Shown here in pieces: positions 28,902 to 37,274 of a stretch of 64,000 nt of DNA (the first letter of the stretch is position 1; every line of letters begins with the position of its first letter). The notes beneath the pieces were generated by a model that was not told the origin of the DNA, did not search any database, and worked only from the letters and a program-made list of their open reading frames with translations. Source of the stretch: Rubellimicrobium sp. CFH 75288 (GTDB lineage Bacteria; Pseudomonadota; Alphaproteobacteria; Rhodobacterales; Rhodobacteraceae); the NCBI RefSeq assembly GCF_009904055.1, contig NZ_WYDP01000012.1, forward strand, positions 1 through 64,000, given 5' to 3'. The position numbers and the translations under genes were made by a program.

Positions 28902-29615
28902 ATGACCATCCATATCGACGCCTCTGCGGGCGATATCGCCGAAACGGTGCTCCTGCCGGGCGATCCGCTGCGGGCCGAATGGGTGGCGGAAACGTTTCTC
29001 GACGAGGCCCGCTGCATCAATCGGGTTCGGGGGATGCTGGGCTTCACCGGCCGGTGGCGCGGCCATCCCGTGACCGTGCACGGATCGGGAATGGGAATGC
29101 CGTCCCTCTCGATCTACGCCAACGAACTGATCCGCGACTACGGAGCCCGCACCCTGATCCGGATCGGCTCGGCCGGCGGATTCCAGCCGCAACTGGCCCT
29201 GCGCGACATCGTCCTCGCCATGGCGGCGTCCACGGCGGGAAGCCCGTCGCGGACGATCTTCCGCGAACTCGGCTTTGCCCCCGTCGCGGATTGGGGCCTG
29301 CTGGCGGCGGCCAAGTCGGCGGCCGATGCCCGAGGCATTCCCGTTCATGTCGGCGGGATCTACTCGTCCGACACCTTCTACGACGAACGGTCGGACCTCT
29401 GGGACCAGCTGCGCCGGCACGGCTGCCTCTGCGTCGAGATGGAGACGGCCGAACTCTACACCGTCGCCTTGCGATACGGGGCCCGGGCCCTCGCGATCCT
29501 GACGATCAGCGACCGGATCGGGACAGGCGAAGCCCTGTCCGCCGCCGATCGCGAACGGGGGTTCGCCGACATGGTCGGCATCGCCCTCGAAGCCGCCTTC
29601 CCCTCCGCGCCTTGA
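28902..29615 (+). CDS. deoD: Purine nucleoside phosphorylase, DeoD type
   Basis: This 237-residue enzyme splits purine nucleosides with phosphate in salvage. The start [29 protein letters not shown] is the trimer-of-dimers DeoD family pattern, with the phosphate-binding GDPLRA region. [22 protein letters not shown] and [10 protein letters not shown] are further marks. The catalytic Asp and Arg region near the end ([10 protein letters not shown]) is present. It starts 39 bp after the H-NS gene. Length matches the family of about 235. Confidence 0.95.
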   Translation: MTIHIDASAGDIAETVLLPGDPLRAEWVAETFLDEARCINRVRGMLGFTGRWRGHPVTVHGSGMGMPSLSIYANELIRDYGARTLIRIGSAGGFQPQLALRDIVLAMAASTAGSPSRTIFRELGFAPVADWGLLAAAKSAADARGIPVHVGGIYSSDTFYDERSDLWDQLRRHGCLCVEMETAELYTVALRYGARALAILTISDRIGTGEALSAADRERGFADMVGIALEAAFPSAP

Positions 29616-29690
29616 TCCCGATCAAGGCGGATGGGCGCAGACCGGTCCATCCTGCGGCCCGGGACGTGCACAGCCGGGAGGACAGGGGCC

Positions 29691-30044
29691 ATGCCGCTCA
29701 TGCACAGGACGGCTTCGGCCGGCGCGGGTTGCGCCGGCACACCCGGAGCGATCCGCCTCCTGCCGGAGGACATGGAGGAGTGGGGGCTTTCGGGCTCCGA
29801 GCTTCTCGCACTGGCGCGGCTGCCCGGTCACAGGCTCGCCTGCCTGGCCGAGACCGCGCGCCGCCACGGTCTGGAACCCGAGCGCCTCAGGCGAGAGCCG
29901 CCGCTGGGTCTGGCCGCAGCGCTGGTCTGCACGGCCTGCGTGGCAGCGGACACACCGCCCGATCCCAAGGCGGAGGATCCGACGAGTGGGCGATCGCCGA
30001 GCTGTGGCAACACGTCCCTGCTCCGGGCGCTCGCGGCAGAGTGA
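29691..30044 (+). CDS. Small Cys-containing protein, DUF6455-like
   Basis: This 117-residue protein has no firm family. The C-terminal CTACVAADTP and CGNTSLLRALAAE, and the helical middle LACLAETARRHGLEPERL, resemble the small DUF6455 proteins of Rhodobacteraceae, which carry CxxC metal-type motifs. I choose the ATG at 29691 because GGGAGG lies 9 bp upstream; an in-frame extension to 29631 lacks such a site. It follows deoD by 75 bp. No function can be stated. Confidence 0.45.
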   Translation: MPLMHRTASAGAGCAGTPGAIRLLPEDMEEWGLSGSELLALARLPGHRLACLAETARRHGLEPERLRREPPLGLAAALVCTACVAADTPPDPKAEDPTSGRSPSCGNTSLLRALAAE

Positions 30045-30066
30045 GGCGGAGCGGGCGGCAGGAGCA

Positions 30067-30091
30067 GGAACCTGGCGGCGGGTCGGGCGTT
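30067..30091 (+). promoter_or_regulatory. EcfG-type promoter for the DUF1269 gene
   Basis: GGAAC (30067-30071), 16 bp, CGTT (30088-30091). This matches the general stress sigma factor EcfG consensus GGAAC-N16/17-CGTT exactly. It lies about 87 bp before the ATG of the DUF1269 gene at 30178 and is correctly oriented. Confidence 0.65.
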
Positions 30092-30177
30092 GTCTCCGGC
30101 CCATGGGGCCGGTCCGCGTCCGCCTTGGTCTGCAGGGTCGCGGGGTGCCGTGCTGCGATGTCAAGGAGGAAGCCTGC

Positions 30178-30801
30178 ATGTCCGATCTCGTCGTGATCGC
30201 CTTTCCAGACCAGGAATCGGCCTTCCGCGCCCGGGCCGAATTTCTGGCTCTCCAGAAGGATTATCTCGTCGAGATGGAGGATGTCGTCGTCGTCACCCGG
30301 GCGGAGACCGGCGAGGTGCAGCTTCATCAGGCGGTCAACCTGACGGCGGCAGGTGCCGTGGGGGGGTCCATCTGGGGCGCGCTGATCGGCCTTCTGTTCC
30401 TCAATCCCCTGCTGGGGGCGGCGGTGGGGGCCGGTGCCGGGGCGCTGGGCGGCTCGCTGGCCGATGTGGGGATCGAGGACGCGTTCCTGCGCGAGGTCGG
30501 CGGCACGCTGGACGGCGGCGGCGCGGCGCTGGCCGTGCTCCTGCGCAAGATGACCGCCGACCGGGTGATCGACCGGCTGAGCGGGCTGGGCGGCCGCGTC
30601 CTGCAGACGTCGCTGCCTGCCGATATCGAGACCCGGCTCCGCGAGAGGATCGAAGGCTCCGGCAGCGCTCATCCGGTTCCCCCGCCCATGCCCGCGCCCG
30701 AAATGGCGGCCGCACCGCCGCCCGGTCTGGCAGGGGCACCGGCGGCAGCACCGGCGCCGGCCGTCTCGACCGGGCAGGGCGGCGCCCAGTCCGAGACGTG
30801 A
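30178..30801 (+). CDS. DUF1269 family membrane protein
   Basis: This 207-residue protein has a small soluble N-terminal domain (SDLVVIAFPDQESAFRARAEFLAL), then a glycine-rich hydrophobic hairpin (AAGAVGGSIWGALIGLLFLNPLLG and AAVGAGAGALGGSLAD), as in DUF1269 proteins. The C-terminus is a Pro/Ala tail (PPPMPAPEMAAAPPPGL). Such proteins are associated with stress responses; their function is not established. AAGGAGGA lies 8 bp before the ATG, so I use 30178. An EcfG promoter precedes it, which links it to the general stress response. Confidence 0.75.
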   Translation: MSDLVVIAFPDQESAFRARAEFLALQKDYLVEMEDVVVVTRAETGEVQLHQAVNLTAAGAVGGSIWGALIGLLFLNPLLGAAVGAGAGALGGSLADVGIEDAFLREVGGTLDGGGAALAVLLRKMTADRVIDRLSGLGGRVLQTSLPADIETRLRERIEGSGSAHPVPPPMPAPEMAAAPPPGLAGAPAAAPAPAVSTGQGGAQSET

Positions 30802-30864
30802 CGCGGCTGCCGGAGGGTCCCCGATGACCTTGATCTTGCCCGCCCCTCCGGGCGAGGTGACGTC

Positions 30865-31626
30865 ATGGCTCGACGTGCTCCCCTGGCCGAAGACCCCGCG
30901 TCCCCGGACCGGCCCGCCCGGCGGAGTCCCGCCGCAGCCCGGCCCCGTCGCTCCGTCCTGCGCCGCCTTCTGACCCCTCTGCTGCGAGGAGCCCTTGTCG
31001 TGATCGCCTCTGCCCTGCTGGCCATCGGCCTTCTGGCTGCCGTGGACCCGCCGACGACGCCCTACATGTGGAGCGAGAGCCGGCGGCTGGGTCACGTGGA
31101 ACAGCACTGGGTCCGTCTGTCGGACGTGGCGCCCGCGGTCCCTCGCGCCGTCGTGGCCGCCGAGGACGCGGATTTCTGCCTGCACTGGGGTCTCGATCTG
31201 CGCGCGATCCGGGCAGCTCTGGCCGAGGGAGGAACGCGCGGAGCCTCCACCATCAGCCAGCAGGTCGTCAAGAACGTGTTCCTGTGGCAGGGACGCTCCT
31301 GGATGCGCAAGGCCCTCGAGGCGGGGCTCACTCCCGTGATGGAGGCGCTGTGGCCCAAGCGGCGCATCCTCGAGGTGTATCTCAACGTGGCCGAGTTCGG
31401 CGAAGGGATCTTCGGGATCGAGGCCGCCGCGCGCCACCATTTCGGCGTCGCGGCACGGGACCTGACGGAGGTGCAGGCCGCACGGCTGGCCGCGATCCTG
31501 CCCTCTCCCAAGACGCGCGATCCTGCGCATCCGACCGAGGCGCTGCGAGCCCGGGCGCGCGCCATCCTCGACGGCGCCGCCACCATTGCCGCCGACGGCC
31601 GGGCGCGCTGCTTCGAGGGCGACTGA
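30865..31626 (+). CDS. mtgA: Monofunctional peptidoglycan glycosyltransferase
   Basis: This 253-residue membrane enzyme polymerises lipid II into glycan chains. It has a basic cytoplasmic start, one transmembrane segment (about residues 38-62), then the GT51 domain: EDADFCLHWGLD with the catalytic Glu, GASTISQQVVKN, and LWPKRRILEVYLNVAEFGEGIFGIEAAARHHFG. There is no transpeptidase domain. Length fits MtgA. It starts 63 bp after the DUF1269 gene and may share its transcript. Confidence 0.95.
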   Translation: MARRAPLAEDPASPDRPARRSPAAARPRRSVLRRLLTPLLRGALVVIASALLAIGLLAAVDPPTTPYMWSESRRLGHVEQHWVRLSDVAPAVPRAVVAAEDADFCLHWGLDLRAIRAALAEGGTRGASTISQQVVKNVFLWQGRSWMRKALEAGLTPVMEALWPKRRILEVYLNVAEFGEGIFGIEAAARHHFGVAARDLTEVQAARLAAILPSPKTRDPAHPTEALRARARAILDGAATIAADGRARCFEGD

Positions 31627-31733
31627 ACCCCCTCCCCTTGCGGCGCAAGCGCAGTTGCGGCATGGCCCTCTGACCGGCCGGGAGCGCCAGCCCACCGCCC
31701 GCCGGAACGACCAGCCTGCCGGAGAGCGCCCGC

Positions 31734-32414
31734 ATGAACCAGGCCACGATCCGCCTCTACCACCATCCCCTCTCGCCCTTCTGCCGCAAGGTGCGGCTGG
31801 TTCTGGGCGAAAAGCGGCTGGAGGCCGAACTGGTCGAGGAGCGCTGGTGGGAAAAGGATGCCGACTTCCTGCGCCGCAACCCGGCTGGCCAGGTTCCCGT
31901 CCTGCGCATGGGTGGACGGCACCTGTCCGACAGCACGGCGATCTGCGAATATCTGGAGGAGCGCGTGCCCGACCCGCCGCTGCTGCCGCGCGATCCGGAG
32001 GGACGCTACGAGGCGCGGCGGCTGGTCGCCTGGTTCGACGGCAAGTTCCATGCCGAGGTCACGCGCCGTCTGATGGGCGAGCGCGTTCTCAAGAAGCTGA
32101 TGGGCGCGGGCGCTCCGCCGGACTCGGCCGCAGTCAAGGCAGGCGCGCGCGACATCAAGCTGCACCTCGCCTATATGACCGAGCTTCTGGACCAGCGCCG
32201 CTGGCTCGCGGGCAACGACATGACGCTCGCGGACTTCGCGGCGGCGGCCCAGCTGTCGGTCCTGGACTACGTCTCGGACGTGCCGTGGCACCTCTTCGAG
32301 ACGGTCAAGGACTGGTACGCCAAGATCAAGTCGCGCCCCGCCTTCCGCTCGATCCTGGCCGACCAGGTGCCGGGCTTCCGCCCGGCGCCCCATTATGCGG
32401 ACCTCGACTTCTGA
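31734..32414 (+). CDS. Glutathione S-transferase family protein
   Basis: This 226-residue protein has the thioredoxin-like N-terminal domain ([19 protein letters not shown], with the SPFC active-site stretch) and PAGQVPVL with [12 protein letters not shown], the glutathione-binding SNAIL-like region. The C-terminal helical domain ends with [14 protein letters not shown]. The substrate is unknown; proteins of this sort detoxify electrophiles. Its last 20 bases overlap the start of queG, so the two are coupled. Confidence 0.88.
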   Translation: MNQATIRLYHHPLSPFCRKVRLVLGEKRLEAELVEERWWEKDADFLRRNPAGQVPVLRMGGRHLSDSTAICEYLEERVPDPPLLPRDPEGRYEARRLVAWFDGKFHAEVTRRLMGERVLKKLMGAGAPPDSAAVKAGARDIKLHLAYMTELLDQRRWLAGNDMTLADFAAAAQLSVLDYVSDVPWHLFETVKDWYAKIKSRPAFRSILADQVPGFRPAPHYADLDF

Positions 32415-33450
32415 CGGCGCCGCGCTGAAGGCCGCGCTGGCCGAGCAGGCGCGCGCGGCCGGCTTCGCTGCAATGGGTGTCTGCCGCCCCGACGCGATCC
32501 CCGAGGCGATGGAGCGCCTGCGCGCCTTCCTGGCGGCCGGCCATCACGGGCAGATGGCTTGGATGGCAGAGCGCGCGCAGTGGCGGGGCGATCCCCGCGC
32601 GCTCTGGCCCGAGGCGCGCTCGATCGTGATGCTGGCCGACAGCTATGCGCCGCGAACCGATCCCCTGGCCGTCCTGGGCCGGCGTGACCGTGCGGCGATC
32701 AGCGTCTATGCCAAGGGGCGCGACTACCACGACAGCGTCAAGCCGCGCCTCAAGCGCCTGCTGCGCTGGCTTCTCGGGCAGGCGCCGGGCCATGCGGGCA
32801 AGGTCTTCGTGGACACGGCCCCCGTGATGGAAAAGCCGCTCGCGCAGGCGGCGGGGCTGGGCTGGCAGGGCAAGCACACCAACCTGCTGGGGCGGGGCTT
32901 CGGCAACTGGGTCTTTCTGGGCGCGATCTTCACCACGCTGGACCTGCCCCCCGACCCGCCCGAGCGCGAGCATTGCGGCACCTGCACGCGCTGCCTCGAG
33001 GTCTGTCCGACCGACGCGTTCCCCGCGCCCTTCCGCCTCGATGCGCGGCGCTGTCTCAGCTACCTGACGATCGAGCATCGCGGCCCCATCCCCGAGGCAT
33101 TCCGCGCGCCCCTGGGCAACCGCGTGTTCGGCTGCGACGATTGCCTGGCCGTCTGTCCGTGGAACAAGTTCGCCGTCGCCGCCTCGGAGATGCGCTACCG
33201 CCCCGATGCCGAGGCGCCGCCGCTCGCCGAGATGGCCGCGCTGGACGAGGCGGCCTTCCGCGCGCGGTTCGCGGGCACCCCGGTCAGGCGGATCGGCCAT
33301 GCCCGCTTCCTGCGCAACGTCCTTTATGCCATCGGCAATTCGGGCGACCCGGCGCTCGCGCCCGCTGCCGCGGCGCACCGGGACGCGGCCGATCCGGCCG
33401 TGGCCGATGCGGCGCGCTGGTCCCTCTCACGGCTCCGTGACCGCGCGTGA
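32395..33450 (+). CDS. queG: Epoxyqueuosine reductase
   Basis: This 351-residue cobalamin and Fe-S enzyme does the last step of queuosine synthesis, reducing epoxyqueuosine in tRNA. The N-terminal domain holds [20 protein letters not shown] and [13 protein letters not shown]. The two 4Fe-4S motifs are [15 protein letters not shown] and [35 protein letters not shown] is the characteristic block. It overlaps the GST by 20 bp. A cobalamin need ties it loosely to the cobalamin genes nearby. Confidence 0.95.
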   Translation: MRTSTSDGAALKAALAEQARAAGFAAMGVCRPDAIPEAMERLRAFLAAGHHGQMAWMAERAQWRGDPRALWPEARSIVMLADSYAPRTDPLAVLGRRDRAAISVYAKGRDYHDSVKPRLKRLLRWLLGQAPGHAGKVFVDTAPVMEKPLAQAAGLGWQGKHTNLLGRGFGNWVFLGAIFTTLDLPPDPPEREHCGTCTRCLEVCPTDAFPAPFRLDARRCLSYLTIEHRGPIPEAFRAPLGNRVFGCDDCLAVCPWNKFAVAASEMRYRPDAEAPPLAEMAALDEAAFRARFAGTPVRRIGHARFLRNVLYAIGNSGDPALAPAAAAHRDAADPAVADAARWSLSRLRDRA

Positions 33451-33511
33451 GGGGTCTGCCCCCGGCCGGGCGCGTTGTCCCCCGAACAGCCAGCAGACCG
33501 GAGGACGATCC

Positions 33512-34675
33512 ATGCGCCGCTCCCTGACGGCCCTTGCCCTTGTTCCCCTGCCCGCCCTTGCGCAGGACGACCCCTTCGCCCCCGCCTTCCCCGAGCAGAT
33601 GGATGCGCCGGCGCTCGAGGCGACGGCCGTCTCGGTCGAGACCCTGGCCGGGGGGCTCGAGCATCCCTGGGGTATCGCCGCGCTCCCGGACGGGACCTTT
33701 CTCGTGACCGAGCGGCCCGGTCGGATGCGCCTGATGGCGGCGGACGGCGCGCTCTCCGACCCGATCGGCGGCCTGCCCGAGGTGGACGCGCGCCGGCAGG
33801 GCGGCCTTCTGGACGTGGCCGTGGCCGAGGACTTCGCCGACACGCGCACGGTGTTCTGGACCTATTCCGTGCCCCTCGACGGCGGAATGACCGCGCCGGC
33901 CGCCGCGCGCGGCGTCCTGTCGGAGGACGGCACCGAGATGACGGAGGTGGAGGTCATCTTCCAGGGCGACCCGCCCTCGGACAGCCCCATGCATTACGGC
34001 AGCCGCATCCTGCCCGACGGAGAATATGTCTGGATCACGACCGGCGAGCATTCCGCCGCCGCGACGCGCGACCGCGCGCAGGACCTCATGACGACCTGGG
34101 GCAAGGTGCTGCGCCTGACCGCCGACGGCGCCCAGCCCGAGGGCAACCCCTTCTCCGAGGACGAGGCGGCGACGGGCGTCTGGTCCTATGGGCATCGCAA
34201 CATCCAAGGGATCGCGCAGGACGCCGATGGGCGGCTCTGGATCTCCGAGCACGGCCCGCGTGGCGGCGACGAGATCAACCTGATCGAGGCCGGCGCCAAT
34301 TACGGCTGGCCCGAGGTGTCCTACGGTCCGAACTACGACGGCTCGCCCGTCGGGCGGGGCGTCTCCAGCGCGCCCGAGTTCACCGAGCCGGTCTATGTCT
34401 GGCGCAGCGCCACGGCGCCGGCGGGCATCGCGTTCTATGACGGCGACCTGTTCGAGGACTGGCAGGGCGACCTTCTCGTCTCCTCGCTCAATCCCGGTGC
34501 GCTGATCCGCCTGTCGATCGAGGGCGAGCGCGTGACGGGCGAGGAGCGCCTGCTGACGGATGTCGGCCGAGTGCGCGACGTGCTGGTGGACGCGGACGGC
34601 GCCCTGCTGGTGCTGACCGACGAGCCGGACGGCCGCGTGCTGCGCGTGGTTCCCGAGGGGTTTCCCGACGCCTGA
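33512..34675 (+). CDS. PQQ-type soluble aldose sugar dehydrogenase
   Basis: This 387-residue secreted protein has a short signal peptide (MRRSLTALALVPLPALA) and a six-blade propeller of the GDH-B/YliI kind. Marks are LEHPWGIAALPDG and ISEHGPRGGDEINLIEAGANYGWPEVSYGPNYDG, the segment near the PQQ site. Enzymes of this group oxidise aldoses in the periplasm, using PQQ. The ATG at 33512 follows GGAGG. It is followed by an inverted repeat that contains a stress promoter. Confidence 0.85.
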   Translation: MRRSLTALALVPLPALAQDDPFAPAFPEQMDAPALEATAVSVETLAGGLEHPWGIAALPDGTFLVTERPGRMRLMAADGALSDPIGGLPEVDARRQGGLLDVAVAEDFADTRTVFWTYSVPLDGGMTAPAAARGVLSEDGTEMTEVEVIFQGDPPSDSPMHYGSRILPDGEYVWITTGEHSAAATRDRAQDLMTTWGKVLRLTADGAQPEGNPFSEDEAATGVWSYGHRNIQGIAQDADGRLWISEHGPRGGDEINLIEAGANYGWPEVSYGPNYDGSPVGRGVSSAPEFTEPVYVWRSATAPAGIAFYDGDLFEDWQGDLLVSSLNPGALIRLSIEGERVTGEERLLTDVGRVRDVLVDADGALLVLTDEPDGRVLRVVPEGFPDA

Positions 34676-34695
34676 GGACACCGCTTTCCTGCTGC

Positions 34696-34723
34696 GGAAC
34701 GGGAGGTGGGGCGCCCGCGTTCC
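34696..34723. promoter_or_regulatory. EcfG-type promoter, both strands, for DUF2945-topoisomerase IB
   Basis: On the plus strand GGAAC (34696-34700), 17 bp, CGTT (34718-34721). On the minus strand GGAAC (34723-34719), 17 bp, CGTT (34701-34698). The match lies inside a larger inverted repeat with arms at 34688-34704 and 34721-34737 (14 of 17 bp paired). The plus-strand promoter would start the DUF2945 and topoisomerase genes. The repeat could also end the upstream sugar dehydrogenase transcript. Confidence 0.6.
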
Positions 34724-34751
34724 CGCTTCGCAGCAGGGCACGGGGGGCGGC

Positions 34752-34958
34752 ATGAGGGTCGGCGACAGGGTGCGATGGAACTGGGGCACCGGAACCGCCG
34801 AAGGGCACGTGGCCGAGCGCTTCGAGCGCCGCGTCAGCCGCACCCTCAAGGGCTCGCGCATCGTGCGCAACGGCAGCAAGGACGACCCCGCCCTCCTGAT
34901 CGAGCAGGAGGACGGCGCCCGCGTCCTCAAGCTCTCTTCCGAGGTGGAGCGCGCGTGA
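34752..34958 (+). CDS. DUF2945 (HVA1 TUDOR) family protein
   Basis: This 68-residue protein is a single TUDOR-like SH3-fold domain: RVGDRVRWNWGTGTAEGHVAERF, then KGSRIVRNGSKDDPALLIEQEDG and VLKLSSEVERA. Family members are called hypervirulence-associated proteins and occur in stress contexts in bacteria; molecular function is unknown. It ends in GTGA overlapping the GTG of the topoisomerase, so both proteins are made together. Confidence 0.9.
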   Translation: MRVGDRVRWNWGTGTAEGHVAERFERRVSRTLKGSRIVRNGSKDDPALLIEQEDGARVLKLSSEVERA

Positions 34959-36031
34959 CCGAGGCCGCCCCCGCCCCCCTCGACGGCGGCACCGAGGCCG
35001 CCCTGGCCGACACCGCCGCTGCCCGGCCGGAGCCCTCGCTGCCCGAGGGCCTCGTCTATGTGACCGATTCCATGCCCGGAATCCGACGACAACGGCGCGG
35101 CAAGGGCTGGCGCTACATCGCCCCGGACGGCACCACCATCGAGCGCGGCCCCGAGCGCGAGCGGCTTGAGCGGATCGGCGTGCCGCCGGCCTACGAGCGG
35201 GTCTGGCTGTGTCCCCTGCCCAACGGGCATCTGCAGGCGACGGGCTATGACGGGCGCAGCCGCAAGCAGTACCGCTATCACCTCCGCTGGGCCGAGCATC
35301 GCGCAGAGAACAAGTTCGGCCAGCTTGCCGCCTTCGGACGTGCGCTGCCGGCCATTCGGGCCCGAGTGGCCCGGGATCTGCGCGCGCCGCCCGGCGATCC
35401 GCGCTTCGCGCTCGCCGCCGCCGTGACGCTGATCGACCGTCTGTCGCTGCGCGTGGGCAACGAGGATTACGCGCGCGAGAACGGCTCCTACGGGGCGCTC
35501 ACGCTGCGCAACAAGCATGTGCGCCTGCGCGACGGCGAAATCCGCCTCGACTTCCGCGCCAAGTCGGGCCAGCGCGTCCGCCGCACGCTGCGCGACCGGC
35601 GCCTGTTGCGCATCCTCGAGAAGGCGTCCGACCTGCCGGGTGCGGAACTGCTGACGTGGGTGGATGCGGACGGCGTGGCGCGTACCCTCAGCTCGACCGC
35701 CCTCAACGCCTATCTGGACGAGGCCGACGGCGATCCCGAGGTAGCGTTCACGGCCAAGACGTTCCGGACCTGGGCCGGCACCCTGGCGGCCTTCGAGCAG
35801 GCCATTGCCGCGGCACAGGCCGGGGAGAAGGCAACGGTGAAGGCCCTCGCCGAAGCGGCGGCCGGGCGGTTGCACAACACGCCCGCCATCGCGCGCACCT
35901 CCTACATCCACCCCTCCGTGCTCGGACTCGCCGGACAGGTTCCCGAGGCTCCGCCGCCCCCGGACGAACAGATCGCCGGCCTTTCGGCCATCGAGGCGCG
36001 CCTGCTGCGGTTCCTGGAGGAAGAAGGCTAG
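34955..36031 (+). CDS. DNA topoisomerase IB
   Basis: This 358-residue protein is a bacterial type IB topoisomerase, which relaxes supercoils by a 3'-phosphotyrosine link. The catalytic tyrosine is Tyr317 in ARTSYIHPSV. Other catalytic blocks are LIDRLSLRVGNEDYARENGSYGALTLRNKHV, with the Arg, and FTAKTFRTWAGT. The start is a GTG in the GTGA overlap. The stress promoter at 34696 would place it in the EcfG regulon, fitting a DNA protection role. Length is within the 340-380 range. Confidence 0.93.
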   Translation: MTEAAPAPLDGGTEAALADTAAARPEPSLPEGLVYVTDSMPGIRRQRRGKGWRYIAPDGTTIERGPERERLERIGVPPAYERVWLCPLPNGHLQATGYDGRSRKQYRYHLRWAEHRAENKFGQLAAFGRALPAIRARVARDLRAPPGDPRFALAAAVTLIDRLSLRVGNEDYARENGSYGALTLRNKHVRLRDGEIRLDFRAKSGQRVRRTLRDRRLLRILEKASDLPGAELLTWVDADGVARTLSSTALNAYLDEADGDPEVAFTAKTFRTWAGTLAAFEQAIAAAQAGEKATVKALAEAAAGRLHNTPAIARTSYIHPSVLGLAGQVPEAPPPPDEQIAGLSAIEARLLRFLEEEG

Positions 36032-36036
36032 AGGTC

Positions 36037-36804
36037 CTACATCAGCGGGCGTCGTTCGGGCGGTCCGGGCTCCACATGGCCGATCGCGGCCAGACGCTTC
36101 GCGTCGTGAACCCGGAGCCGGCCGCCGGTCCAGTCGGCCACCTGCCGTTCCCGCAGACGCGCGAGCGTCTTGTTCGTATGGACGACGCTGAGCCCCAGCG
36201 CATCGGCAAGGTCCTGTTGCCGGAACGGGAACGGCACCGCCCCGTCCCGGTTCAGCCCGACGGCCGAGAGCCGCTGCCAGAGCCGCAGAAGCGCCCAGGC
36301 CAGACGCTCGGTCGCGTCGCGCTGGCCCAGGGTGGCGAGGGTCTCGCCCAGGAAATGCTCCTCGACGGCGGCAATCCAGGTCAGGTCATACGCGCGCTCG
36401 GGAGCGGTCCGGAACAACTCCCACAGGCGGGCACGATTGAAGACGCACAGGGCCATCGGGGTGCGCGCCTCAACATTGTGCTTCATCTCTCCCAGCAGCC
36501 CGGCTTGGAGGCCGATAAAGTCGCCCGGCAGGACGAAGTTGACGACCTGCCGGCGTCCGTCCGCCAGGGTCTTGGCCCTCAGCCCCTGCCCGCGCAGGAC
36601 CGTGAACAGGAGCGGGCTCGCCTCTCCCTCGTGCAGGATCACCTCTCCCGGCACGACCGATCGCTCCCCGCGCTTGAACTCCTCCATGAAGGCGATCTCG
36701 TCCTCCGTGAACGGCAGAAAGAGTGGCTGGCGCCGCAGCGCGCAGTCGCGGCACGGCACAGGGGCTGCGGTGCAATGGACGGACGTGTTCACCGGGTCGG
36801 GCAT
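36037..36804 (-). CDS. Crp/Fnr family transcriptional regulator
   Basis: This 255-residue protein has a cyclic nucleotide-binding-like sensor domain and a Crp-type winged helix. The N-terminal PCRDCALRRQPLF looks like the conserved start of Rhodobacteraceae Crp-like regulators that lack the full FNR cysteine set, so an oxygen-sensing Fe-S cluster is not supported. The DNA-binding helix is FRQQDLADALGLSVVHTNKTLARL. It is convergent with topoisomerase IB, and faces the small receiver-like gene across 76 bp. Targets are unknown. Confidence 0.85.
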   Translation of the reverse strand: MPDPVNTSVHCTAAPVPCRDCALRRQPLFLPFTEDEIAFMEEFKRGERSVVPGEVILHEGEASPLLFTVLRGQGLRAKTLADGRRQVVNFVLPGDFIGLQAGLLGEMKHNVEARTPMALCVFNRARLWELFRTAPERAYDLTWIAAVEEHFLGETLATLGQRDATERLAWALLRLWQRLSAVGLNRDGAVPFPFRQQDLADALGLSVVHTNKTLARLRERQVADWTGGRLRVHDAKRLAAIGHVEPGPPERRPLM

Positions 36805-36880
36805 GTCACAGTTTAATGCAGGCGCGGATGTCGTCCGCCATGTAAGCGACCGTTCGTTCCGGAGGCGAGAGGAGTTTGCC

Positions 36881-37267
36881 GTGACCGATGAGGATAGGCC
36901 GCGTGGCTATCTGATCGCGCTGCGCCACACGGTCGTGGCGCTCGACCTCGCACAGGCCGTTGCGGATTTCGACCCGACCGCGCCGGTTCTCATCCTGCCC
37001 GGACCGGCCGAAGCGCTCTCCGCCCTCAGCCAAGTGACGTCGCTGGCGCTCGCCTTTGTGGCGGAGGCTCCGGCCGCCTTTCGGGGATCGCCCCTCGAAG
37101 CCGCCATCCGGGCCCGGGGCGGCGAGGTCGTCCTTCTGGGCGAGGCGGCCGAACTCGAGGGCGAGACGATGGGCTATGCCGTCCTGCTGCGACCCTTCAC
37201 GGCAGAGAACGTGGCCGCCTGCCTGACGGAGGCGGCCGCGCGCCGGACCCGCATGGCCCTGTCGTGA
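36881..37267 (+). CDS. Small receiver-like protein without the phosphate Asp
   Basis: This 128-residue protein reads as an alpha/beta fold of the response-regulator type: YLIALRHTVVALDLAQAV, VLILPGPAEALSALS, ALAFVAEAP, and VVLLGEAAEL, then AVLLRPFTAENVAACLTEA. I see no acceptor aspartate at the expected strand 3 position, and the strand 5 Lys is replaced by Arg in LLRPF, so it looks like a non-phosphorylated pseudo-receiver. A GAGGAG site lies 8 bp before the GTG at 36881. It is convergent with phyR, with stops only 7 bp apart. Function is unknown. Confidence 0.6.
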   Translation: MTDEDRPRGYLIALRHTVVALDLAQAVADFDPTAPVLILPGPAEALSALSQVTSLALAFVAEAPAAFRGSPLEAAIRARGGEVVLLGEAAELEGETMGYAVLLRPFTAENVAACLTEAAARRTRMALS

Positions 37268-37274
37268 GAGTGCA

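Noticed and set aside
24125-30196. A 6-kb open frame on the plus strand over preA, preT, the acyltransferase and deoD
   Set aside because: Same cause: it is antisense to preA, preT and the acyltransferase and out of frame with deoD, all of which have clear family motifs.
36037-36804. Oxygen-sensing FNR function for the Crp-like regulator
   Set aside because: Only a CxxC pair and one further Cys in the N-terminus are seen; the four-cysteine set needed for the FNR cluster is not present.
36805-36880. An EcfG promoter for the Crp-like regulator (GGAAC on the minus strand near 36861)
   Set aside because: No CGTT follows at 16 or 17 bp, so the motif is incomplete.
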